Assembly (NCBI GenBank): GCA_022571575.1
Contig: JACZXN010000024.1
Span: forward strand, 1-11,403
Length of the DNA: 11,403 nucleotides
Reading direction: 5' to 3'
Source: Chloroflexota bacterium
GTDB taxonomy: Bacteria; Chloroflexota; Dehalococcoidia; UBA3495
How positions within the stretch are numbered: position 1 is the first letter of the stretch; each line of letters begins with the position of its first letter. The position numbers and the translations under genes were made by a program. This document shows, one piece after another, positions 6,184-11,403 of the stretch. Below the pieces are notes generated by a model. The model was not told where the DNA came from. It made no database searches and saw only the letters and a program-made list of their open reading frames with translations.

Positions 6184-6648
6184 ATGACCACCAAGAAGCG
6201 GATTTTTTCGCCGGCCCAACGGTTGCTTTTGACCGAGGTGATCAACCGGATCATCCCCGCCAAGGACAGCCTCCCCGGCGCGGGGGACCTGGGAATAGCG
6301 GCCTACATCGAGGATGCGGCTGCCGGCACGCCGGAACTGACCCGCCTGTTCAACGGCGGGCTGGCCCAGATCAACGTGGCCGCCGGGCGGGACTCGGCCG
6401 AAGGGTTCGAGGCGCTCTCCAACACAGCCAAAGACGGAATATTGAGGTCCATGGAGGCCGCCAACCCGGCGTTCTTCGACCAGTTGGTCCTCCAGACCTA
6501 CAACGGCTATTACACCAACCCAAAGGTGTTCGATCTCATCGGCTATACCATCCCAAAGCTGGCTCCACCTGGCTCCCAGCCGGAACTGTTGGACGTGTCC
6601 CTACTGGACCAACAGCGCAAACGGGAACCCTTCTGGAAAAAGGTCTAG
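6184..6648 (+). CDS. Gluconate 2-dehydrogenase subunit 3-like protein
   Basis: The 154-residue protein resembles the gluconate_2-dh3 family: an N-terminal FSPAQRLLLTEVINRIIP segment, a helical middle with DLGIAAYIED, and the C-terminal YYTNPKVFDLIGY segment typical of the group. Characterised members are the small subunit of membrane-bound GMC-family dehydrogenases, acting beside an FAD-containing large subunit and a cytochrome c subunit, and often carry a Tat signal. Here there is no signal peptide and no GMC dehydrogenase or cytochrome gene beside it, so the catalytic role is unassigned. ATG 6184 is preceded by AGGA at 6173-6176 with 7-base spacing. phoU follows after 86 bases on the same strand, probably in the same transcript. 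The protein might partner a dehydrogenase encoded elsewhere. Confidence 0.75.
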   Translation: MTTKKRIFSPAQRLLLTEVINRIIPAKDSLPGAGDLGIAAYIEDAAAGTPELTRLFNGGLAQINVAAGRDSAEGFEALSNTAKDGILRSMEAANPAFFDQLVLQTYNGYYTNPKVFDLIGYTIPKLAPPGSQPELLDVSLLDQQRKREPFWKKV

Positions 6649-6672
6649 CGGAGAACCTCCGGTCCCAGATTC

Positions 6673-6684
6673 CGGTCCGGACCG
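6673..6684. repeat. 12-base perfect palindrome upstream of phoU
   Basis: CGGTCCGGACCG reads the same on both strands. It lies in the 86-base gap before phoU, with a short CGGAG-AAC-CTCCG hairpin at 6649-6661 just after the preceding stop codon. It may be an RNA structure between two genes of one transcript, a regulator site, or chance. Confidence 0.35.
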
Positions 6685-6734
6685 AACGGCAGCCTGCCCA
6701 ATCCGCCACCCCGGCCATCAGAGGGAGGCACATC

Positions 6735-7400
6735 ATGCCCAGGGAAGATTTCGACCTACAACTGAATCAGCTGCAACTAGAGGTGGAGACCCTGGCCCAG
6801 ATCGTGGGCAAGTCCATCAACCGGGCCGTTGACGCGTTGAAACGGCGGGACCTGGTCGCTTCCCAGGAGGTCGTCAACGACGACGACTACATCGACCAGA
6901 AGCGGTTCGAGATAGAAGACCGCTGCGTGGACATGATCGCCACCCAACAGCCCATGGCCGGCGACCTGCGGGCCATCATCGCGCTGTTGCACATCGTGGT
7001 TGAACTGGAGCGGATGGGTGACTACGCCGAGGGGATCGCCAAGATCAGCCTGTCCATGGGCGACGCACCGCCCCTGAAACCGCTGATCGACATCCCCCGC
7101 ATGGCCGAGAAGGCCACCACCATGCTGACCGACAGCATCGACTCGCTGCTGAACCGGGACATGGTGAAAGCCCATGCGGTCTGTAAGGCCGACGACGAGG
7201 TCGACGACCTATACGACCAGGTGTACCACGAACTGCTTCTGTTCATGATCCAGGACCCGGAGACCATCCAACGGGCCACCTACCTGTTGTGGGTCGCCCA
7301 CGACCTGGAACGCATCGCCGACCGGGCCACCAACATCGCCGAGCGGGTGATCTTCTTGGTAACAGGCAAGTTGGTGGAGATCAACGTCTCCCGCTACTAG
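6735..7400 (+). CDS. phoU: Phosphate signalling protein PhoU
   Basis: The 221-residue soluble helical protein has the two tandem three-helix PhoU repeats. The signature metal-cluster motifs are ELERMGDYAEGI (90-101) in repeat one and DLERIADRATNIAE (190-203) in repeat two, including Glu92, Asp96, Glu192 and Asp196. PhoU sits at the inner membrane face, links the PstSCAB phosphate transporter to the PhoR sensor kinase, and represses the Pho regulon when phosphate is plentiful. No pst, phoB or phoR gene is in the window, so its partners must lie elsewhere. The start is ATG 6735, with GAGGGAGG at 6721-6728 and 6-base spacing. The frame stays open far upstream to about 6162, but that stretch overlaps the preceding gene in another frame and has no PhoU character. 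The stop codon overlaps that of the convergent radical SAM gene. Confidence 0.93.
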   Translation: MPREDFDLQLNQLQLEVETLAQIVGKSINRAVDALKRRDLVASQEVVNDDDYIDQKRFEIEDRCVDMIATQQPMAGDLRAIIALLHIVVELERMGDYAEGIAKISLSMGDAPPLKPLIDIPRMAEKATTMLTDSIDSLLNRDMVKAHAVCKADDEVDDLYDQVYHELLLFMIQDPETIQRATYLLWVAHDLERIADRATNIAERVIFLVTGKLVEINVSRY

Positions 7401-8302
7401 GCCGTAAAGGCCAACTGCAACTGGCCCCTGGGCGCCATATTCGCCTGCACCGTTGCCCGGTCTGGCAGGCCCCACTGCCGCCGCACCCGGTCCACGGTGT
7501 CCAGAACGGCCTTGGTGTACTCCTTGGGCGCGTAGGTCTTGGGGTAGAGCCGGTTATACCCCGGAGTCAGATGGGGGTAGGCCTCCCGCAGCATGGGCAT
7601 GAACCACTCTTTCGATCCCGGCTTCAGGAACAACACGTTGGCCCCCACGTACTGGGCTTTGTGCCCGTGGGCCGCCGCCACCACCGCCTGGATGTTCTCC
7701 TCGTTATCGGTGATTCCCGGCAGCAACGGGGCCATCATCACCCCGGCGGACACCCCACTCTCCACCAGGTGTTGCATGGCTTCCAGGCGGGCTTGGGGCC
7801 GAGGAGTCCCCGGCTCCATCATCCGCCACACCTTCTCGTCCATGGTCCCCACGCTGAAGTTCACGTGAACATCCGCCACCTGGCTGAGTTCCGCCAGGAT
7901 GTCGGCGTCCCGGCTCACCAGGGTCCCCTTGGTGGTGATGGACGCTGGGTTCTGGAAGTCGCGAAGCACGTGGAGGATGCGGCGCGTGATCTCGTATTCG
8001 GCCTCGGCCGGTTCGTAGGGGTCTGAGGCGGTGCCGATGGCGATGGACTCCCGGCGCCAACTGGGGCGTTTCAACTCCTGGCGCAGCACCTCGGGGGCGT
8101 TCACCTTGGCGAAGACCCTGGTCTCGAAGTCCCGTCCCGAGTCCAGGCCCCAGAATTCATGGGTGGGCCGGGCATAGCAGTAGGTGCAGGCGTGGCGGCA
8201 ACCCCGATATGGGTTCAGCGTCCACCGGAATGGGAACCGGGGAACATCAATCTTATTGAGCAGAGTCTTGCAGTGAATCTCTTGAACGTCGGCACCTGCC
8301 AT
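7397..8302 (-). CDS. Rv2578c-like (SplB-related) radical SAM protein
   Basis: The 301-residue protein matches the COG1533/Rv2578c type of radical SAM proteins, distantly related to spore photoproduct lyase. The cluster motif is CRHACTYC (Cys35, Cys39, Cys42), preceded by LNPYRGC and followed by YARPTHE. GTASDPYEP at 90-98 and the later MAPLLPGITDN (190-200) are also typical. No member of this subgroup has a firmly known substrate to my knowledge; true SplB needs further features I do not see, and this is not a spore-former context. ATG 8302 is preceded by GGGAGG at 8312-8307 on the minus strand with close spacing. The gene is convergent with phoU; their stop codons share bases 7397-7400. Upstream, 125 bases including a long dyad separate it from the AAA+ ATPase gene. 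Confidence 0.88.
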   Translation of the reverse strand: MAGADVQEIHCKTLLNKIDVPRFPFRWTLNPYRGCRHACTYCYARPTHEFWGLDSGRDFETRVFAKVNAPEVLRQELKRPSWRRESIAIGTASDPYEPAEAEYEITRRILHVLRDFQNPASITTKGTLVSRDADILAELSQVADVHVNFSVGTMDEKVWRMMEPGTPRPQARLEAMQHLVESGVSAGVMMAPLLPGITDNEENIQAVVAAAHGHKAQYVGANVLFLKPGSKEWFMPMLREAYPHLTPGYNRLYPKTYAPKEYTKAVLDTVDRVRRQWGLPDRATVQANMAPRGQLQLAFTA

Positions 8303-8321
8303 TGGCCCTCCCTATGTTGCC

Positions 8322-8368
8322 AGCGTATGATTACGAATTTAATAAAACATTCGTTCTAATCATACGCT
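8322..8368. promoter_or_regulatory. Long AT-rich dyad upstream of the radical SAM gene
   Basis: AGCGTATGATTA (8322-8333) and TAATCATACGCT (8357-8368) are perfect 12-base inverted arms. Inside them CGAAT (8334-8338) and ATTCG (8349-8353) also pair, leaving a 3-base bulge (8354-8356) and a 10-base AT-rich loop. In all 17 base pairs can form over 47 bases. The region is far more AT-rich than its surroundings. No T-tract follows on either strand, which argues against a terminator. It lies 20 bases upstream of the ATG and overlaps a candidate -10 element, so a paired-site operator or structured leader fits best. Confidence 0.6.
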
Positions 8369-8388
8369 TGCGTCGCCAAGAGAGACAA
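8359..8388 (-). promoter_or_regulatory. Candidate promoter for the Rv2578c-like gene
   Basis: On the minus strand TTGTCT (8388-8383, four of six) is followed after 18 bases by TATGAT (8364-8359, five of six). The -10 lies within the right arm of the dyad. The predicted start near 8352 would place the left arm in the early transcript. Confidence 0.4.
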
Positions 8389-8427
8389 GGCAGAGCCGTC
8401 AGACAAGCCTTTGGGCCGCGGCCTTTC

Positions 8428-9828
8428 CTACCGCTTGTAAACGGCGCCTTCGCCGGAGCGGTCGCAGTTCAGCTTGCGGCTGAGGTGCAGGCCCTCCAGG
8501 ATGAACTCCACCGCCGATGCTATGACCTCGGGCCGCTTGTCGTTGGTCAGTTTCTTGACCGCCTGGGCCAGGCCGTCGATCTTCTTGACCAGGTCCGGGT
8601 ATCCCGCGGCAGGCAGGTCGCTGCCGGTCTCGGCGCTATTGCCCAGGTCAAAAGCGGTGACCACCGCGTCCAGGTCCTCCACGTCGAAATAACCGCCGAA
8701 GGTCCGCAGCACGGCGCGCCGGGTCAGGTCGTCGGTCAACCGGGACTCCCGTCCTTCTTCAAAGGTCTCAAGCTCGATCTTCCCGGCGAACGACGCCACG
8801 ATGTACGACAGGTCGCTGACCCTGGGGCAGGCCCATTCCTCCCCGGTCCGGATGGACCGGCGCACGGCGTTGCCCAGCAGGATCTCGAAGTTGGAGATCG
8901 ACACCCGGACGCTGACCCCGGAGCGCTGGTTGATCTCGCTGCTCTGGCGGGCCTGGGCGGTGATCTCCGCCAAAATCTCCTTCATGTAGTCGGGGATCAC
9001 CAGTTTGTCCTCTTCGGGAAACCTGGCGCGCTCCTGGTCCATGATGGCGATCTCATCTTTGGAGTTCAGGGGGTAGTGGGTGTGTATCTGTGAGCCGTAG
9101 CGGTCCTTGAGCGGGGTCACGATACGGCCGCGGTTGGTGTAGTCCTCGGGGTTGGCCGTGGACACCACGAACACGTCCACCGGCAACCGCACCCGGTAGC
9201 CCTTGATCTGGACGTCCCGCTCTTCCATCAGGTTGAACAGCCCCACCTGAATCCTTTCGGCCAGGTCGGGCAGTTCATTTATACAGAAGATGCCGCGGTT
9301 GGTTCGGGGCACCAGACCGTAATGGATGACCAACTCATCGGAAAGATAGTGGCCCTCGGCGACCTTTATGGGGTCGATCTCGCCGATGAGGTCCGCGATG
9401 GAGATATCGGGCGTGGCCAGCTTTTCCGAGTAGCGTTCCTCTCTGGAGATCCACTCCAACGGCGTTTTATCACCCATCTCCGCCACTTTATTGCGGCAGA
9501 CCTTGCAGATGGGGTCGTAGGGGTTGTCGTTGATCTCGCAGCCGGCGATCTTGGGTATCGCCTCGTCCAGCAGGCTGGTCAGGCTCCGGATGATGCGGGA
9601 CTTGGCCTGGCCCCGCTCACCCAGCAGAATGATGTCCTGCCCGGCCAGGATGGCGTTCTCGATCTGGGGGATTACCGTATGTTCGAATCCGACGATACCG
9701 GGGAAGATTATCTCCTCGGCCCGGATCTTCGCGATCAGGTTGTTCCGCATCTCCTCGCGGACGGGAATGACCTGGTAGTTACTCTTGCGGAGAGCACCAA
9801 CGGTCTGGGGACGTTTTGCCCTAGGCAT
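8428..9828 (-). CDS. BchI/ChlI-like AAA+ ATPase
   Basis: The 466-residue product is a soluble AAA+ ATPase of the magnesium-chelatase subunit I/MoxR clade. In numbering from this ATG, Walker A is GERGQAKS (70-77), the Walker B region is GIFCINELPD (179-188) with Asn-Glu instead of Asp-Glu, sensor 1 is STAN (223-226), and LKDRYGSQ (240-247) may hold the arginine finger. Between Walker A and B sits a small cysteine group, C-x10-C-x2-C (97, 108, 111), within a segment resembling a metal-binding knuckle. The C-terminal third is helical. Such ATPases act with VWA-domain partners to remodel or load metal into target proteins; no tetrapyrrole chelatase genes are here, so chlorophyll synthesis is not implied. 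ATG 9828 is chosen because GGAGGGG at 9840-9834 sits 5 bases upstream; an in-frame GTG at 9834 overlaps that site. Confidence 0.85.
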   Translation of the reverse strand: MPRAKRPQTVGALRKSNYQVIPVREEMRNNLIAKIRAEEIIFPGIVGFEHTVIPQIENAILAGQDIILLGERGQAKSRIIRSLTSLLDEAIPKIAGCEINDNPYDPICKVCRNKVAEMGDKTPLEWISREERYSEKLATPDISIADLIGEIDPIKVAEGHYLSDELVIHYGLVPRTNRGIFCINELPDLAERIQVGLFNLMEERDVQIKGYRVRLPVDVFVVSTANPEDYTNRGRIVTPLKDRYGSQIHTHYPLNSKDEIAIMDQERARFPEEDKLVIPDYMKEILAEITAQARQSSEINQRSGVSVRVSISNFEILLGNAVRRSIRTGEEWACPRVSDLSYIVASFAGKIELETFEEGRESRLTDDLTRRAVLRTFGGYFDVEDLDAVVTAFDLGNSAETGSDLPAAGYPDLVKKIDGLAQAVKKLTNDKRPEVIASAVEFILEGLHLSRKLNCDRSGEGAVYKR

Positions 9829-9833
9829 GCTCA

Positions 9834-9840
9834 CCCCTCC
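9834..9840 (-). promoter_or_regulatory. Shine-Dalgarno site fixing the AAA+ ATPase start
   Basis: GGAGGGG on the minus strand (9840-9834) lies 5 bases before ATG 9828. The in-frame GTG at 9834-9832 would begin inside this site, so it is not the likely start. Confidence 0.65.
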
Positions 9841-9921
9841 ATCAACAACGACTATAGGGCATGGACCATGAAGCCGGATGCGCCGATGGCTTCGTAATAC
9901 CAGTCAGTAACCCGGTCAGTT

Positions 9922-9948
9922 CCAAGTTATCACACCTTGGCATATAAT
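9922..9948 (+). promoter_or_regulatory. Perfect -10 box with adjacent inverted repeat, for the DUF1232 gene
   Basis: TATAAT at 9943-9948 is a perfect -10 element, 34 bases before ATG 9983. The matching -35 region (TTCCAA at 9920-9925) is poor. CCAAG (9922-9926) and CTTGG (9936-9940) form an inverted repeat with a 9-base spacer in place of a good -35, as seen at activator-dependent or repressed promoters. GTCAGT occurs twice just upstream (9903 and 9915). Confidence 0.45.
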
Positions 9949-9982
9949 TTAATGGAACAAAATACCGGCTTCGAGTGCGACC

Positions 9983-10354
9983 ATGTTTCATAGACTGGCG
10001 TTACCGCTCATCTTCTTCCTGGTCCCCCGCTTGCTGCCCAAGGTAATCAGATTCGTTCGTCTGGTCTGGCGCCTGACCTTCGACAAACGGGTCTCCATCT
10101 TTCTGCGGGCGCTGCTGCCCCTGGCCATCCTATATATACTCTCCCCCTTCGATCTGATTTCGGACCGCATCCCCATCATTGGCCGCTTCGACGACCTGAT
10201 CATCCTGGGCCTGGCGCTGCTCTTTCTGACCAAGTTGGCGCCGTCCCACATCGTGGACGAGCACATGGGCCGCACCCCGCCGCCGGACCGGCCCGAAGAC
10301 AAAGACCCCTCCAAAGTGGTCGATGGTTCAAGCAGGCTGATTGACGACGAGTAG
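9983..10354 (+). CDS. DUF1232 (YkvA-like) membrane protein
   Basis: The 123-residue protein has the DUF1232 core: YILSPFDLISD (51-61) followed by IPIIGRFDDLIIL (63-75). It has a hydrophobic N-terminus (about 5-30) and two close hydrophobic stretches (about 43-56 and 72-86), so membrane association is likely. The C-terminal about 30 residues are hydrophilic and rich in Pro, Asp and Lys. The family is widespread and has no established biochemical function. ATG 9983 has only a weak ribosome binding site. It is divergent from the AAA+ ATPase gene and sits 28 bases upstream of the hemW ATG, so it is probably co-transcribed with hemW. Confidence 0.82.
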   Translation: MFHRLALPLIFFLVPRLLPKVIRFVRLVWRLTFDKRVSIFLRALLPLAILYILSPFDLISDRIPIIGRFDDLIILGLALLFLTKLAPSHIVDEHMGRTPPPDRPEDKDPSKVVDGSSRLIDDE

Positions 10355-10382
10355 GGCTCCCCAGATCGTTCCCGCCTCCGGA

Positions 10383-11403
10383 ATGGGACTCTATGTCCAC
10401 ATCCCCTTCTGCAAGACCAAGTGCCCCTATTGCGATTTCAACACCTACCAGGGCATCGAAGGTCTCATGGAGCCCTTTCTTCCGGCCCTGACGGCGGAGA
10501 TCGAATGCTGGGGCGAGACTCTGGCTCATCCAGCGGTCAAATCGGTCTTCTTCGGCGGCGGCACCCCTTCGTACCTGCCCGCAGGTTACATCGAGAAGAT
10601 GCTCGCCTCCATTCAGACATCGTTCCAGGTGAGCCCGGGCGCTGAGATCACCATCGAAGCCAACCCCGGCGACCTGGACGCGGCGGCCTGCGCCGGCATC
10701 ATTGGCCAGGGAGTCAACCGTCTGAGTATCGGAGTGCAGAGCCTGGACAATGACCTGCTGAACCTGCTGGGCCGCCGCCATGATGCCGACCAAGCGGTCC
10801 AGGCGTTCCAGACCGCGCGCCAAGCCGGTTTCGACAACGTCAACCTGGACCTGATGTACGGCCTGCCCAACCAGTCGATGGACCAGTGGCGGCAGACCCT
10901 GGACGCGCTGACCGGCCTGGCCCCCGAGCATATCTCCCTCTATGCCCTGACCCTTGAGGAAGGCACGCCCATGCACCGCTGGGCGGCGGAGGGGAAGATC
11001 CCCGAGCCCGACCCGGACCTGGCCGCCGACATGTATCTGTACGCCCGCGAGTCGTTGGCGGCGGCGGGCTACCACCACTATGAGATCTCCAACTGGTCGC
11101 TGCCGGGCCGGGCCTGCGACCACAATCTGGTCTACTGGGAGAACGGTCCATACCTGGGCGTGGGGCCCGGCGCCCATTCCCGGCTGGGAGAGTACCGGTT
11201 CTGGACGGTCCTCCCACCCCGGGATTACCTCAGCAAGGCCTCGGCTTGGGCCGGCGCCGGCGCCCAGCCGGTGGACGAGTTCATCGAATCCGTGCTTCAG
11301 GCGGTCCCCACCCTGGGCGGCTGGGAACACCTCGGTTTGGAGACCATCTGTTCCGAGACCATGTTCCTGGGCCTGCGGTTGCTGGACGGATTGGACCTGG
11401 CCG
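10383..11403 (+). CDS. hemW: Heme chaperone HemW (3' end beyond the window)
   Basis: The 340 visible codons run open to the right edge. The protein begins MGLYVHIPFC, with the radical SAM cluster motif CKTKCPYC (Cys10, Cys14, Cys17) followed by DF. GGGTP at 58-62 is the SAM-contact motif. HNLVYW at 247-252, followed by GVGPGAHS (259-266), is the HNxxYW signature that separates HemW from the coproporphyrinogen dehydrogenase HemN. HemW binds heme and delivers it to target proteins such as respiratory enzymes; many homologues are misannotated as coproporphyrinogen oxidase. SETMFLGLRLLDGL near the edge is the usual start of the C-terminal region, so perhaps 40-70 residues are missing. ATG 10383 has a poor ribosome binding site; an in-frame TTG at 10341 would add 14 residues and overlap the end of the DUF1232 gene. 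Confidence 0.92.
   Translation, partial: MGLYVHIPFCKTKCPYCDFNTYQGIEGLMEPFLPALTAEIECWGETLAHPAVKSVFFGGGTPSYLPAGYIEKMLASIQTSFQVSPGAEITIEANPGDLDAAACAGIIGQGVNRLSIGVQSLDNDLLNLLGRRHDADQAVQAFQTARQAGFDNVNLDLMYGLPNQSMDQWRQTLDALTGLAPEHISLYALTLEEGTPMHRWAAEGKIPEPDPDLAADMYLYARESLAAAGYHHYEISNWSLPGRACDHNLVYWENGPYLGVGPGAHSRLGEYRFWTVLPPRDYLSKASAWAGAGAQPVDEFIESVLQAVPTLGGWEHLGLETICSETMFLGLRLLDGLDLA

Noticed and set aside
6162..6734. Upstream extension of the phoU frame, giving a 412-residue fusion
   Set aside because: The extension overlaps the subunit-3-like gene in another frame, is rich in Arg, Gly and Pro as expected of an out-of-frame reading, and ATG 6735 has an excellent ribosome binding site and the normal PhoU start.
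8428..9828. Magnesium chelatase for bacteriochlorophyll synthesis
   Set aside because: Only the ATPase fold is shared. No chelatase H or D subunit or pigment gene is present, and the variant Walker B and extra cysteines point to another subfamily.
10200..11330. 376-residue open frame antisense to hemW
   Set aside because: hemW is unmistakable on the plus strand. The antisense frame is a by-product of high third-position GC and shows no recognisable domain.
1..11403. Mobile element, prophage, CRISPR array or defence system
   Set aside because: I see no transposase, integrase, terminal inverted repeats with target duplications, spaced direct repeats, or defence-type nuclease, toxin or reverse transcriptase.

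Overview
The window is GC-rich, densely coded bacterial chromosome. It holds twelve credible protein genes (the last cut by the right edge) and no rRNA, tRNA, CRISPR array, insertion sequence or phage gene that I can see. The mix of genes (a CoxE-type VWA protein, an Rv2578c-like radical SAM protein, two Aur1-type PAP2 membrane proteins, a BchI-like AAA+ ATPase, a DUF1232 protein and HemW) best fits an uncultured Chloroflexota-like bacterium (Dehalococcoidia/SAR202 type). That taxon is a guess from recalled family resemblance, not a demonstrated result.

Layout. Positions 1-1916 (+): possible tail of an upstream gene, a CoxE-like VWA protein, and a small cupin with a TTG start behind a strong ribosome binding site. 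Positions 1935-5892 (-): a hemerythrin-like protein with its own near-consensus promoter, two tandem paralogous PAP2_3 membrane phosphatase/phosphotransferase-like genes, and a radical SAM/SPASM protein upstream of them. Positions 5893-6183: a divergent regulatory region with candidate promoters on both strands, a dyad midway between them and several hairpins. Positions 6184-7400 (+): a gluconate-2-dehydrogenase subunit-3-like protein without a catalytic partner, then phoU. Positions 7397-9828 (-): an Rv2578c/SplB-like radical SAM protein whose stop codon overlaps that of phoU, and upstream of it an AAA+ ATPase; a long AT-rich dyad lies between the two. Positions 9983-11403 (+): a DUF1232 membrane protein and hemW, open at the right edge.

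How the genes may work together. Phosphate signalling (PhoU), heme trafficking (HemW), oxygen or iron sensing/storage (hemerythrin) and AAA+/VWA remodelling are separate functions. The only cluster that looks like a pathway is radical SAM/SPASM plus two PAP2 paralogues on one strand, which could act on a membrane lipid or lipid-linked phosphate; this is inference. One PAP2 copy has Phe where the other has an Arg that I expect to bind phosphate. No clear new defence or mobile system is visible. The observations most worth a second look are the diverged PAP2 pair, the long dyad at 8322-8368, the divergent regulatory region at 5997-6123 and the orphan subunit-3-like gene.
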